From: an uncultured Eubacteriales bacterium
GTDB taxonomy: Bacteria; Bacillota; Clostridia; Oscillospirales; Acutalibacteraceae
Length of the DNA: 64,000 bases
NCBI GenBank assembly: GCA_958417225.1
Contig: CATZCM010000002.1
Span: 62,001 to 126,000, forward strand
Direction of reading: 5' to 3'
Position numbers and translations under genes: made by a program. Positions 8,496-17,722 of this stretch are shown here, one piece after another (positions within the stretch are counted from its first letter, which is position 1; every line of letters starts with the position of its first letter). The notes beneath the pieces are model-generated. The model was not told the origin of the DNA. It searched no databases and worked only from the letters and a program-made list of their open reading frames with translations.

Positions 8496-9815
8496 ATGAT
8501 TCAAACAATAAGGAATGCATGGAAAGTCCCGGAACTCAGAATGAAAATGCTGTACACTGTACTTATTATAATTGTGTTTAGAATTGGGTCGTGTATTCCT
8601 GTTCCGTATTTGGATGCAGGGGCCCTTGCAACTATGGTGAATGCAGGTGAAAGCGGTATAGGAGCATTTTTTAGATTTTCCGATACACTTTCAGGGGGAT
8701 CCTTACAGAAAGCTACGATATTTGCAATGGGTGTTAACCCATACATCACATCGTCAATTGTTGTGCAGCTTTTGACTGTGGCGATACCAGCCCTTGAGCG
8801 CATGTCCAAGGATGGTGAAGAAGGTCGCAAAAAAATGACTGCGCTTACGAGATACGTTACTATTGGACTTGGTATTATACAAGGCTTTGGGCTTTACATG
8901 TTCCTTAGAAATTCAGCAAGAGCAGTAAAGGTTACATCAGGTGGAGCAGGAATATTTGTGGCTATAGTTATCATAGCAGTGTTAACGGCGGGTACAGCGT
9001 TAATGATGTGGTTTGGTGAGCAAATCAATAAAAAAGGTATTGGTAATGGTATTTCAATTTTATTGTTTGCAGGTATAGTTTCGAGGATGCCAAGTTTCAT
9101 AGAAACTGTAATTAAATTTTTCATGGCAGCTATCAAAAACCCAGAATCTGAAGGCGTAGGATTTATAATTGCACCGTTGTTTGTTATCATGTTTGTTGCG
9201 ATAGTCTGGGTGGTTGTGTTCATGAATGACGCAGAGAGAAGAATTCCTGTACAGTATGCAAAGCGTGTTGTAGGCAGAAAAATGTATGGCGGTCAAAGTA
9301 CCCATATTCCGATTAAAGTTGGACTTACAGGTGTAATGCCTATCATTTTTGCAGGTACTATACTTCAAATGCCAATTATGATAAAAAATTTATTTAGCAT
9401 AAATGAGGGCTTTTGGGCATCGTTCCTTGGATACTTTGATCCGAGTAAATGGCTTTATCCTGTGTTAGACTTTATATTGATTTTGGCATTTGCATTTTTC
9501 TACATGACAATTCAATATAATCCTATTGAAATGTCAAATAATCTACGTCAAAGTAATGGAACAATTCCGGGAATTCGCCCAGGAAAACCAACTTCAGATT
9601 TCTTATCGAAAATTTTATCAAAGGTAACTTTAACAGGAGCATTGTTCCTTGCGGTATTATCGATCTTACCGTACCTAATGTCTATAGTTCCAGAATTGAG
9701 AGCGTTCAATATCCAAGGTACATCAATGATAATCTTGGTAGGAGTTGCTCTTGAAACAGTAAAACAAATGGAATCTCAGATGATGATGAGACATTATAAA
9801 GGATTTCTTGATTAA
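8496..9815 (+). CDS. secY: Preprotein translocase subunit SecY
   Basis: 439 aa, full length. SecY is the channel of the Sec system in the inner membrane and would carry out the signal-peptide proteins encoded later in the window. Ten hydrophobic segments can be followed. Family marks: IPVPYLDAGAL near the N terminus, MGVNPYITSSIVVQLLTVAIP (TM2), RIPVQYAKRVVGRKMYGGQ (cytosolic loop C5) and GIRPGKPTSDFL. It is coupled to rplO. A strong hairpin lies between it and adk. Confidence 0.98.
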   Translation: MIQTIRNAWKVPELRMKMLYTVLIIIVFRIGSCIPVPYLDAGALATMVNAGESGIGAFFRFSDTLSGGSLQKATIFAMGVNPYITSSIVVQLLTVAIPALERMSKDGEEGRKKMTALTRYVTIGLGIIQGFGLYMFLRNSARAVKVTSGGAGIFVAIVIIAVLTAGTALMMWFGEQINKKGIGNGISILLFAGIVSRMPSFIETVIKFFMAAIKNPESEGVGFIIAPLFVIMFVAIVWVVVFMNDAERRIPVQYAKRVVGRKMYGGQSTHIPIKVGLTGVMPIIFAGTILQMPIMIKNLFSINEGFWASFLGYFDPSKWLYPVLDFILILAFAFFYMTIQYNPIEMSNNLRQSNGTIPGIRPGKPTSDFLSKILSKVTLTGALFLAVLSILPYLMSIVPELRAFNIQGTSMIILVGVALETVKQMESQMMMRHYKGFLD

Positions 9816-9828
9816 TGAAAAGGTAGAT

Positions 9829-9859
9829 TTCAGGCGTCAAGGGCGTACTTGACCCTGAA
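9829..9859 (+). other. Hairpin between secY and adk
   Basis: Inverted repeat TTCAGG-C-GTCAAG / CTTGAC-CCTGAA with a short loop. It is not followed by a T-run, so it is probably an mRNA processing or stability element or a weak attenuator rather than a terminator. Confidence 0.5.
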
Positions 9860-9885
9860 GTTTATTTGAAGAAAGGTAAGATATA

Positions 9886-10539
9886 ATGAACGAGACAAAT
9901 AAAATCGAAGGAGCAATTATATTGCTTGGAGCGCCTGGTTCGGGTAAAGGTACTCAAGCAGAACTTTTAAGCAAGGAGCTTAATATACCAACGATATCTA
10001 CTGGAACCATGATTAGAAAACAGCTGAAAAGCGGCACTGAACTCGGTAAACGCCTTGAGAGTTACATGTCTGAAGGAAAACTTGTACCGGATGAAGTAAT
10101 TGTGGAAGTTGTGAAGGAACGTGTTCAGCACGATGACTGTAAAAATGGGTTTATTTTGGATGGTTTTCCAAGAACAATTCCACAAGCCGAGGCTCTGGAT
10201 AAAATGAAGGTAAAGGTTCATAAGGTAATCGATATAGATGTACCAGATGAAGCTATTATTAAGAGAATGTCTGGGCGCCGTGTTTGTCTTGATTGCGGAG
10301 CTACATACCATTTGGAAACGAAAAAACCAAAGGTTGAAGGCGTATGTGATCAATGTTCGAGCACCCTTTCTCAGCGTAAGGATGACAATCAAGAGACTGT
10401 TTTGGCAAGACTGGAGGAATATCATAAACAAACAGAACCCTTGAAGGGCTATTATACAACAAAAGGAAATTTATCTAGTGTTGATGGAAATCAACCGTTG
10501 GAAAAAGTTTTTGTTTGTGTACTTAAAGTAGTGAGATAA
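9886..10539 (+). CDS. adk: Adenylate kinase, zinc-LID type
   Basis: 217 aa. It catalyses ATP + AMP = 2 ADP in the cytoplasm. P-loop GAPGSGKGTQ at residues 15-24; AMP-binding segment DGFPRTIPQAEAL; the LID contains four cysteines (CLDCG...CDQC), the zinc-binding form common in Gram-positives. It has ~8 extra residues before the P-loop strand compared with most Adk proteins. GAAAGG precedes the ATG. Confidence 0.97.
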   Translation: MNETNKIEGAIILLGAPGSGKGTQAELLSKELNIPTISTGTMIRKQLKSGTELGKRLESYMSEGKLVPDEVIVEVVKERVQHDDCKNGFILDGFPRTIPQAEALDKMKVKVHKVIDIDVPDEAIIKRMSGRRVCLDCGATYHLETKKPKVEGVCDQCSSTLSQRKDDNQETVLARLEEYHKQTEPLKGYYTTKGNLSSVDGNQPLEKVFVCVLKVVR

Positions 10540-10552
10540 GAGGCGTTTTGTT

Positions 10553-11305
10553 ATGATAGTGTTAAAGACAAAGAGAGAACTTAGCTTAATGAGAGAAGCA
10601 GGCCGAATATCTGCAAAAGCGTTGCAAGTAGGCGGTAGGGCAGTTGAACCAGGAGTGAGTACGTACGAGATTGATCAGGAAATTCGTAAGTATATTGAAT
10701 CCGAGGGTGCAACGCCATCTTTTCTAAATTATGATGGATTTCCAGCAAATTCATGTATATCAGTCAATAACGTTGTTATCCATGGCATACCGAGCAAGAA
10801 GTGTATTTTGAAAGAAGGAGACATTGTAAGCATTGATGTAGGAGCGTATGTCGATGGGTTCCATGGCGACAATGCTTTCACATTTGCGTGTGGGGATATC
10901 TCCAAAGAGGCTAGAGCACTTTTGGACGCAACTTATGAAAGTTTGTTTGAGGGGATAAAAGTAGCCATTGCCGGTAACAGAATCGGTGATATAGGAAATG
11001 CAGTTCAATCGTATGTCGAAGCGCGCAGTTACTCGGTGGTACGTAATTTTGTTGGCCACGGAGTAGGTGCGAGATTACATGAGGACCCGGGAGTTCCGAA
11101 TTTCGGAACTAAGGGAAGAGGCCCCCGTCTAACACCCGGGATGACTATTGCAATTGAGCCGATGATAAACCTTGGAACGTACGAAGTCGAGGTCTTACCG
11201 GATAATTGGACTACGGTTACAAAGGATGGTAAGTTATCAGCGCACTTTGAGCACACTATAGCAATTACAGCTGATGGTCCGGTGATATTGACTTTACCGG
11301 AGTAA
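10553..11305 (+). CDS. map: Methionine aminopeptidase type I
   Basis: 250 aa. It removes the initiator Met from nascent proteins. The five metal ligands are visible: Asp in SIDVGAYVDGFHGDN (two), His in GHGVGARLHEDPG, Glu in IAIEPMINLG and Glu in HFEHTIAIT. Position between adk and infA is typical of Firmicutes. It lacks the N-terminal zinc-finger extension of some actinobacterial forms. Confidence 0.97.
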   Translation: MIVLKTKRELSLMREAGRISAKALQVGGRAVEPGVSTYEIDQEIRKYIESEGATPSFLNYDGFPANSCISVNNVVIHGIPSKKCILKEGDIVSIDVGAYVDGFHGDNAFTFACGDISKEARALLDATYESLFEGIKVAIAGNRIGDIGNAVQSYVEARSYSVVRNFVGHGVGARLHEDPGVPNFGTKGRGPRLTPGMTIAIEPMINLGTYEVEVLPDNWTTVTKDGKLSAHFEHTIAITADGPVILTLPE

Positions 11306-11317
11306 GAGGTGCCGTAC

Positions 11318-11557
11318 GTGAATGAAATGCAAAAGGGCCTGGTTGTGAAATCACAAGCCGGGAAAGATAAGGGATGTTATTTTGTGGTGATTGGTGTAGA
11401 AGGTAATTGTGCACTGGTATGTGACGGTAAACTTCGACCACTGTCCCGACCCAAAAAAAAGAATTTAAAGCATCTTGTTGTAACAAATACGATTTTATTG
11501 TGCAGTGAGTATGGTACGAATCGGATGCTTAAAAAAACACTAAGTCGGTTTAAATGA
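11318..11557 (+). CDS. KOW-domain RNA-binding protein (L14e-like)
   Basis: About 79 aa. Small KOW-motif protein (GLVVKSQAGKDKGCYFVVIG), resembling the L14e/L6e/L27e family that sits between map and infA in many Clostridia and Bacilli. The exact role is unknown; ribosome association is inferred from domain and location. GTG at 11318 is preferred because TAAGAGGT is properly spaced from it; an in-frame GTG at 11309 overlaps that site. Confidence 0.8.
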   Translation: MNEMQKGLVVKSQAGKDKGCYFVVIGVEGNCALVCDGKLRPLSRPKKKNLKHLVVTNTILLCSEYGTNRMLKKTLSRFK

Positions 11558-11692
11558 AAAATGTGGTAGGGCGTGACACGTCCGAACCTATATGCTTGGT
11601 GAATCAGAGTGAGTGTTTTTGTAATTGCTTGCTGTGATCCCAAGAATCCCCCTTCAAAAAAGGGGAACGTCAAATGTAAGGGGGTTAAGATT

Positions 11693-11911
11693 ATGGCAAA
11701 AGAAGACGTTATAGAGGTTGAGGGTAAGGTGCTAGAAGCTTTACCAAATGCAACTTTTAAGGTTGAACTTGAAAATAAACACGTGATTACAGCGCATATT
11801 TCGGGGAAACTTAGGATGAACTATATTAAGATTTTGCCAGGAGATAAGGTCACTGTGGAAATGTCTCCATATGACCTGACTAAAGGTCGTATCACTTGGA
11901 GGGCCAAGTAA
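11693..11911 (+). CDS. infA: Translation initiation factor IF-1
   Basis: 72 aa, the exact family length. IF-1 binds the 30S A site during initiation. Single OB fold with VEGKVLEALPNATFKVELEN, HISGKLRMNYIKILPGD and DLTKGRITWR. The ATG at 11693 is preceded by AAGGGGGTT; a longer in-frame reading from 11609 has no relation to the family. Confidence 0.97.
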   Translation: MAKEDVIEVEGKVLEALPNATFKVELENKHVITAHISGKLRMNYIKILPGDKVTVEMSPYDLTKGRITWRAK

Positions 11912-11975
11912 TGAAAAATCGATGATTTGTTATTGAATCGGTCATCAAAAATAATCGCGGAGAGGATGAATGTAT

Positions 11976-12089
11976 ATGAAAGTTAGACCGTCGGTTAAAA
12001 AGATTTGCGAGAAATGCAAGATTATTAAACGTAAGGGAAAAGTTATGGTAATTTGCGAAAATCCGAAACATAAGCAAAGACAAGGTTAA
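11976..12089 (+). CDS. rpmJ: 50S ribosomal protein L36, zinc form
   Basis: 37 aa. Sequence MKVRPSVKKICEKCK then VICENPKHKQRQG. The zinc ligands Cys11, Cys14, Cys27 and His32 are all present, so this is the C+ form. It lies between infA and rpsM as in most bacteria, behind AGAGGATGA. Confidence 0.97.
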   Translation: MKVRPSVKKICEKCKIIKRKGKVMVICENPKHKQRQG

Positions 12090-12119
12090 TTAGAATAAAT
12101 TTTTATTGGAGGTGCAAGT

Positions 12120-12488
12120 ATGGCACGTATAGCAGGAGTTGATTTACCTCGCGACAAGAGAATTGAGGTAGGATTATCTTATATTTTTGGCATAGGCCGC
12201 AAAACTGCAAGTGATATTCTTAAGGCTACAGGAGTGAATCCTGATACTCGTGTAAGGGATTTGAGTGAGGATGATGTTTCAAAGCTTAGGGATTACATTG
12301 ATGCTCATTGTCGTGTGGAAGGTGATCTTAGAAGAGATATCGCTTTTGATATAAAAAGATTGATTGAAATTGGATGCTATAGAGGAGTTCGTCATAGAAA
12401 GGGTTTGCCTGTGAGAGGCCAAAGATCCAAGACAAATGCTCGTACTAGAAAAGGTCCTAGGAAAACTATGGCCAATAAGAAAAAATAA
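12120..12488 (+). CDS. rpsM: 30S ribosomal protein S13
   Basis: 122 aa. S13 bridges the 30S head to L5 and contacts the P-site tRNA. Helix-two-turns-helix region ARIAGVDLPRDKRIEVGLSY, IFGIGRKTA, and the basic C-terminal tail GLPVRGQRSKTNARTRKGP that reaches the P site. TGGAGGTG precedes the ATG. Confidence 0.97.
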   Translation: MARIAGVDLPRDKRIEVGLSYIFGIGRKTASDILKATGVNPDTRVRDLSEDDVSKLRDYIDAHCRVEGDLRRDIAFDIKRLIEIGCYRGVRHRKGLPVRGQRSKTNARTRKGPRKTMANKKK

Positions 12489-12502
12489 GGAGGGGTTTGT
12501 AA

Positions 12503-12907
12503 ATGGCAGTTCAGAAAGCGAAAAAGGGTACAGTTTCACGTAGAAGACGTGAGAGAAAAAATATCGAACGTGGATCAGTGCATATTCAATCCACATTTAA
12601 TAATACAATCGTTACAATTACAGATGCGAATGGTAATGCTGTTTCTTGGGCGAGTTCAGGAGAATTGGGCTTTAGAGGATCAAGAAAGTCAACACCATTT
12701 GCTGCTCAAATGGCAGCGGAAACTGCAGCTAAGGTTGCTATGGAACATGGTATGCGTTCAGTAGAAGTTTTCGTTAAAGGTCCTGGTTCGGGACGTGAGG
12801 CAGCTATCAGAGCATTGCAGGGGGCAGGTTTGGAAGTTAGCATGATTAAGGATGTTACTCCGATTCCTCACAATGGTTGCCGTCCGCCAAAAAGAAGACG
12901 TGTTTAA
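12503..12907 (+). CDS. rpsK: 30S ribosomal protein S11
   Basis: 134 aa. S11 lies on the 30S platform near the mRNA exit. Marks: HIQSTFNNTIVTITDANGN, GFRGSRKSTPFAAQMAAE and the C-terminal DVTPIPHNGCRPPKRRRV. AAGGAGGGG precedes the ATG. Confidence 0.97.
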   Translation: MAVQKAKKGTVSRRRRERKNIERGSVHIQSTFNNTIVTITDANGNAVSWASSGELGFRGSRKSTPFAAQMAAETAAKVAMEHGMRSVEVFVKGPGSGREAAIRALQGAGLEVSMIKDVTPIPHNGCRPPKRRRV

Positions 12908-12936
12908 TTTGATTTTTTAGGAGGTGTATTTATACA

Positions 12937-13563
12937 ATGGCAAGATATACAGGTGCAGTGTGTAGACTCTGCAGAAGAGAAGGACAAAAACTCTTTTTAA
13001 AGGGTGATAGATGTTATACAGATAAATGCGCAATTTCTCGTAGATCATATGCTCCGGGTCAACATGGTCAAGGTCGTAAGAAGGTTTCCGAGTATGGACT
13101 ACAACTTCGCGCAAAACAAACTACTAGGCGTTATTATGGTGTGCTTGAAGGTCAATTTAGACATTATTATGAATTGGCTGAAAAGAGAGAGGGTAAAACT
13201 GGTGAGGTTTTGCTTGCATTACTCGAATCAAGGCTTGATAATGTGATTTATCGGTTAGGGTTTGCTAGCTCGAGAGCTGAAGCAAGACAACTTGTTGTGC
13301 ATGGACATTTTACTGTGAATGGAAGAAGAGTTAATATTCCTTCATACCTTACAAAGGTTGGAGATGTGATTTCTATTGCTGAGAAAAGTAGAAACAGTGA
13401 TAAAATAAAAGGTGTTCTCGAAGCAACTGCAGCTCACGTGATTCCGAAATGGATTGATCTTGATAGGGGAATTCTCGAGGCTAAAATCGTAGCAGTTCCG
13501 GAACGTGAAGATATTGATCTTCCTGTTGAAGAAACTCTTATCGTTGAGTTGTACTCCAAATAA
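12937..13563 (+). CDS. rpsD: 30S ribosomal protein S4, zinc-binding form
   Basis: 208 aa. S4 initiates 30S assembly and affects translational fidelity. The N terminus contains Cys9, Cys12, Cys26 and Cys31, a zinc-knuckle form. The S4 RNA-binding domain is at LESRLDNVIYRLGFASSRAEARQ. The gene is inside the alpha operon here, whereas in Bacillus it stands alone. TAGGAGGTG precedes the ATG. Confidence 0.97.
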   Translation: MARYTGAVCRLCRREGQKLFLKGDRCYTDKCAISRRSYAPGQHGQGRKKVSEYGLQLRAKQTTRRYYGVLEGQFRHYYELAEKREGKTGEVLLALLESRLDNVIYRLGFASSRAEARQLVVHGHFTVNGRRVNIPSYLTKVGDVISIAEKSRNSDKIKGVLEATAAHVIPKWIDLDRGILEAKIVAVPEREDIDLPVEETLIVELYSK

Positions 13564-13626
13564 TAATACTTATTGGCTGTGTCTCGAAATTTATTTATGC
13601 CATAAATATTTTAAGGAGGATGCTTA

Positions 13627-14583
13627 ATGACAGAAATAGATAAACCACAGATCGAAACAGAAGAATTAACCGAAGACGGTAGATATGGTAAGTTTGTAAT
13701 TGAACCACTTGAACGTGGTTTTGGTAATACTTTAGGTAACAGTTTAAGGAGAGTTTTACTTTCGTCTTTGCCTGGTGTGGCAGTTAACTCTGTTAAAATT
13801 GATGGAGTTTTACATGAATTCTCAACTATTCCAGGGATTAAAGAGGATGTCGCAGAGATTATACTTAATTTAAAAGGCCTTACGGCAACAATTGAGGGGT
13901 CTGGGACAAAAACACTTGAAATACATGCAAAAGGCCCTTGTGAAGTTACAGCTGCGTCAATTCAGTGCGATAGTGAAGTGACGATTTTAAATCCGGAACT
14001 GCATATTGCTACGTTGGATGATGATGCTGACTTATCTATGGAAATTAATATAGATAAAGGCCGTGGATATGTACAGGCAAGTCACGAAAGATTAGGTGCT
14101 TCTTCTGATGTAGTAGGAATGTTGCCAGTTGACTCTATTTACACTCCTGTGTTGAAAGTAAATTATTTTGTAGAAAACACGAGAGTTGGTCAAATTACAG
14201 ACTATGATAAATTGACTATTGAGGTGTGGACAAACGGAGTTATTAATGCTCGTGAAGCAATTGCGTTCTCAGGAAGTATACTTATTGAACATTTGCAATT
14301 GTTTGTAGCTTTGTCTGATGCTGAGTATAGCAAAGAGGAAATAATCCCTGATAAGGAAGAATCAAAAGAAGATAAAATTTTGGATCTTACTATTGAGGAA
14401 TTGGATTTGTCTGTACGTTCGTTTAATTGTCTGAAGAGAGCTGGCATTAATACGGTCCATGATTTGATCGGCAAAACTGAAGAGGATATGATGAAGGTGA
14501 GAAACCTTGGAAGAAAATCTTTAGAGGAAGTTTTGCATAAGATAGATTCTTTAGGATTGAAACTTACTAAGACCGAAGAATAA
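13627..14583 (+). CDS. rpoA: RNA polymerase subunit alpha
   Basis: 318 aa. The alpha dimer scaffolds RNA polymerase. N-terminal dimerisation domain: FVIEPLERGFGNTLGNSLRRVLLSSLPG. After an acidic linker (~235-250) comes the C-terminal domain for UP elements and activators, with LDLSVRSFNCLKRAGINTV and RNLGRKSLEEV. Full length. AAGGAGGATG precedes the ATG. Confidence 0.98.
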   Translation: MTEIDKPQIETEELTEDGRYGKFVIEPLERGFGNTLGNSLRRVLLSSLPGVAVNSVKIDGVLHEFSTIPGIKEDVAEIILNLKGLTATIEGSGTKTLEIHAKGPCEVTAASIQCDSEVTILNPELHIATLDDDADLSMEINIDKGRGYVQASHERLGASSDVVGMLPVDSIYTPVLKVNYFVENTRVGQITDYDKLTIEVWTNGVINAREAIAFSGSILIEHLQLFVALSDAEYSKEEIIPDKEESKEDKILDLTIEELDLSVRSFNCLKRAGINTVHDLIGKTEEDMMKVRNLGRKSLEEVLHKIDSLGLKLTKTEE

Positions 14584-14611
14584 TAGTTTTTATAAAGGAG
14601 TGAATATTGAC

Positions 14612-14968
14612 ATGTCTGGAACGAGAAAATTAGGTCGCGCAACATCTCATAGATTAGCTATGTTGAGGGCAATGGTGACCTTTCTTTTAGAAAATGGTAG
14701 AATTGAGACGACTTTAGCTAGAGCTAAGGAAGTTCAGTCTAAAACCGAAAAGATGATCACACTTGCTAAAGAAGATAGTCTTCATAATAAAAGGTTAGCT
14801 TTAGCTTTTATCACAAAAAAAAGTGTGGTTAAAAAGCTTTTTGACGAAATTGCACCAAAGTATAGTAATGTAAATGGTGGGTATACTCGTATTACAAAGC
14901 TTGGACCTCGTCGCGGGGATGCAGCTGAAATGGCTATCATTGAATTAATTCCGCAAGAGGAAAAGTAA
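14612..14968 (+). CDS. rplQ: 50S ribosomal protein L17
   Basis: 118 aa. Last gene of the operon. KLGRATSHRLAMLRAMVTFLLENGRIETT is the family signature region, and the C terminus has GGYTRITKLGPRRGDAAEMA. I choose ATG at 14612 because AAAGGAG at 14594-14600 is spaced 11 nt; the in-frame GTG at 14600 overlaps the binding site. Confidence 0.96.
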   Translation: MSGTRKLGRATSHRLAMLRAMVTFLLENGRIETTLARAKEVQSKTEKMITLAKEDSLHNKRLALAFITKKSVVKKLFDEIAPKYSNVNGGYTRITKLGPRRGDAAEMAIIELIPQEEK

Positions 14969-14984
14969 ATATATATAATTTTTA

Positions 14985-15022
14985 GCGCCATGTGTTCCTG
15001 TTTATGGGATATGGCGTTTTTT
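14985..15022 (+). terminator. Intrinsic terminator of the ribosomal super-operon
   Basis: Stem CGCCAT / ATGGCG around a ~18-nt loop followed by TTTTTT, directly after rplQ. Confidence 0.75.
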
Positions 15023-15041
15023 ATAAATTTATTAAGATTTG

Positions 15042-15096
15042 AATAGGGGCTGTAACAAAACGAGTTTAAAAATCGAATTGATTACAGCCCTATTTT
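15042..15096 (-). terminator. Bidirectional hairpin terminator after polA
   Basis: Long stem AATAGGGGCTGTAA / TTACAGCCCTATT with a loop of about 27 nt. It lies 14 nt past the polA stop on the minus strand and is flanked by T-runs in both directions, so it can also back up the rplQ terminator. Confidence 0.75.
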
Positions 15097-15109
15097 TCCG
15101 AGTCTTTAT

Positions 15110-17524
15110 TTAATTTTTAGCATCATACCATGTTTTTCCGATACCGACATCTACAGTTAGTGGGATTTTAAGTTTTGCAGCAGATTGCATTTCATTTTGA
15201 ACGATGTGTTTTACTGTATCAGCGTACATTTCTGGAGTTTCGACTATAACTTCATCATGAATTTGTAATATGATATGTGCTTCGGGACAGTGTTTTATAA
15301 GTTGGTTTTGGATTTTGACCATAGCAATTTTAATAATGTCAGCGGCAGTACCTTGGATTGGCATATTTTTTGCTACGCGTTCACCGAATGACCTTAAATT
15401 AAAGTTAGATGCATTTAGTTCTGGGAGGTATCGTCTACGGTGAAACATGGTTTCAGCGAAACCTTTTTCTTTAGCACTTTGGACAGAGTTTTCTAAGTAT
15501 TTCTTTACGCCACTGTAATGTTTGAAATAATCATCAATATATATTTGTGCTTCTCGCCGCGTTACGCCGATATCCTTGGCGAGAGAAAAAGCGCCGATTC
15601 CATATACAATGCCAAAGTTAACGGCTTTTGCTCTGGTGCGCATGATTGGGGTAACCATTTGGAGAGGTACATGAAATACGTTTGAGGCAGTGATTGCGTG
15701 GATATCCTCCTCATGAATAAATGCATCGATCATATTTTTGTCATTCGCAATGCACGCCAAAAGCCTGAGTTCAATTTGAGAATAATCTGCATCTACTAGC
15801 ACGTATCCATCCTTTGCCTTGAAGAATTTTCGCATTTCACGGCCGAGATCTGTGCGTACAGGGATGTTTTGAAGATTTGGGTCAGCAGAGCTTATTCGTC
15901 CGGTTCTAGTCTCGGTTTGATTAAATCGAGAGTGTACACGTCCATCGGTGTTTACTACTTTTAGGAGGGCATCACAATATGTGGACTTTAGTTTGGTTAG
16001 AGAACGGTATGATAGAATTTTTTCAACTACTGGATAGATGTACCGAAGCCCTTCCAAAACATCTGCACTGGTTGAATATCCTGTTTTGGTTTTACGTGAT
16101 GCAGGTATACCCATTTTTTCGAAAAGTGCTTCACCTAGTTGTTTAGGTGAATTGATGTTGAATTCATATCCAACTTCATTGTGAATTTCATGTTGTAGGG
16201 TTTCGGATCTTTTTTGGAGCATTTCACCGTATTTTAGTATGCCTTCATCATCTACTTGAAACCCAACGTGTTCCATATGTGCAAGTACTTTTGCAAATGG
16301 GATTTCGATTTGTTGTAAAAGATCCATTTGATTATACTCTTGGATTTTTTTTGTCATTGTTTCCACAAGTTCCACAAATGAATGAGATTGATATGTGTTT
16401 AGCAATTTTTCAGGGGAGTATTCTGTTTCATTAGGGTCTAATAGATATGCAGCAAGTTCCACACCGAAAGTGATATTGTTTATATTGATGTTGTGTTTCA
16501 GTGCGAAGGAAAAGATGTGCTTGCAGTTATATGCGGAAATTTTTGAATTTTGGTCAGAAATTAAGGTTAATATCTCAGTGGAGTCATTAAGAGAATATAT
16601 GTTACCTTTAATTGAAAATGTATTTTCATCAAAGAGTGCAGTGTTTGGCAACTTAGAGGATTGTAATCCCATACGTTCGATAAGTGAAAAGAATTCAAGT
16701 TCTTTCATGAGGTCGACAGCTTTAGCATTTGGTTCAGATTTACTGTATGATTCAAGGTTTGTGTCAATAGGGACATCTGTACGGATTGTGCCAAGCATGC
16801 GGCTTGTGTATGCACTTTCTTTGCCGGAGATTAGTTTTTTTCGTATACCATCTTTTATGTCTTTTGAATCTATGTTTTTATATACATTATCAAGTGTACC
16901 AAATTTTTTTATTAGTTCAGATGCACCCTTTTCTCCAATACCAGGGACGCCAGGTATATTGTCAGATGTATCTCCTTGGATTGCTTTAATTTCAATTAAT
17001 TGTTTTGGGGATACCCCGTATGTTTCCTTGATCATTTTGGGGTCATATAGTGTGGTGATAGTCTTTCCAAATTTAGTGGAGGCTATACGGACATTTACAC
17101 TATCTGATACTAGTTGTAAGCTATCGCGATCACCTGTTGCAATTACACATTCGTTATGTGTATCGGTGCAATGTTTAGCTAATGTTCCGAGGATGTCGTC
17201 AGCTTCAAATCCTTCAATTTCCACTAATTTGTATCCGAGGAGTTGTAGAAGGTTTTTCAGAACGGGGAATTGTTGGGCAAGTTCATCTGGCATACCTTTG
17301 CGTTTGGCTTTGTACTGGGGGTATGCTCGATGACGAAAAGTTGGAGCTTTTACGTCAAAAGCGATTGCAATTTTGTCAGGGGATGTGTCATCAAGAATTT
17401 TATTTAGCATGGTGAGAAATCCGTAAATTGCATTGGTGTATTGTCCAGTTTTTGTGCTGAGCAATTTTATGCCGTAGAAAGCGCGGTTAAATATACTGTT
17501 TCCATCTATAACTAGTAGTTTCAA
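15110..17524 (-). CDS. polA: DNA polymerase I
   Basis: 804 aa, shorter than the ~877-928 aa of common PolA proteins. The N-terminal 5'-3' exonuclease is complete (LLVIDGNSIFNRAFYG, GFEADDILGTLA, ATGDRDSLQLV, GDTSDNIPGVPGIGEKGA). The middle domain is shortened and the proofreading residues are not recognisable: the segment around YNCKHIFSFAL lacks the expected Asp, while LAAYLLDPNE survives, so 3'-5' activity is very probably absent. The polymerase domain is intact: VDADYSQIELRLLA (motif A), RAKAVNFGIVYG (O helix), QIHDEVIVE (motif C, about residue 755). Start is TTG behind GGAGTG. It acts in Okazaki fragment maturation and repair. Confidence 0.97.
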   Translation of the reverse strand: MKLLVIDGNSIFNRAFYGIKLLSTKTGQYTNAIYGFLTMLNKILDDTSPDKIAIAFDVKAPTFRHRAYPQYKAKRKGMPDELAQQFPVLKNLLQLLGYKLVEIEGFEADDILGTLAKHCTDTHNECVIATGDRDSLQLVSDSVNVRIASTKFGKTITTLYDPKMIKETYGVSPKQLIEIKAIQGDTSDNIPGVPGIGEKGASELIKKFGTLDNVYKNIDSKDIKDGIRKKLISGKESAYTSRMLGTIRTDVPIDTNLESYSKSEPNAKAVDLMKELEFFSLIERMGLQSSKLPNTALFDENTFSIKGNIYSLNDSTEILTLISDQNSKISAYNCKHIFSFALKHNININNITFGVELAAYLLDPNETEYSPEKLLNTYQSHSFVELVETMTKKIQEYNQMDLLQQIEIPFAKVLAHMEHVGFQVDDEGILKYGEMLQKRSETLQHEIHNEVGYEFNINSPKQLGEALFEKMGIPASRKTKTGYSTSADVLEGLRYIYPVVEKILSYRSLTKLKSTYCDALLKVVNTDGRVHSRFNQTETRTGRISSADPNLQNIPVRTDLGREMRKFFKAKDGYVLVDADYSQIELRLLACIANDKNMIDAFIHEEDIHAITASNVFHVPLQMVTPIMRTRAKAVNFGIVYGIGAFSLAKDIGVTRREAQIYIDDYFKHYSGVKKYLENSVQSAKEKGFAETMFHRRRYLPELNASNFNLRSFGERVAKNMPIQGTAADIIKIAMVKIQNQLIKHCPEAHIILQIHDEVIVETPEMYADTVKHIVQNEMQSAAKLKIPLTVDVGIGKTWYDAKN

Positions 17525-17555
17525 AAGTTATCACTCCATTTTTATTACTTAATTC

Positions 17556-17583
17556 ATTATAACATAAATTTTAATTTTCTCAA
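17556..17583 (-). promoter_or_regulatory. Promoter of polA
   Basis: On the minus strand TTGAGA, 16-nt spacer, TATAAT, about 30 nt upstream of the polA start. Confidence 0.6.
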
Positions 17584-17637
17584 AATTTTTATTATAACTA
17601 TGTTGTTTTATAAAATGGAATTTTCGTTGAAAAAATG

Positions 17638-17700
17638 AAGTGCCCGAAATCAAGTTGATATCTGAAAAATATCTAGACATCTGCTTGAGTTGGTGCACTT
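17638..17700 (-). terminator. Probable terminator after the cupin gene
   Basis: Interrupted stem AAGTGC...TCAAG / CTTGA...GCACTT followed on the minus strand by CATTTTTTC. It lies just downstream of the cupin gene stop. Confidence 0.45.
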
Positions 17701-17722
17701 TATGAAAACTTATTATTTGAGT

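Noticed and set aside
11609..11692. 28-residue N-terminal extension of IF-1
   Set aside because: IF-1 is 72 aa in the family; AAGGGGGTT precedes ATG 11693, and the extension has no similarity to anything.
16395..17333. 312-aa open frame on + opposite polA
   Set aside because: It is antisense to the strongly conserved exonuclease part of polA, has no ribosome binding site and no family features.
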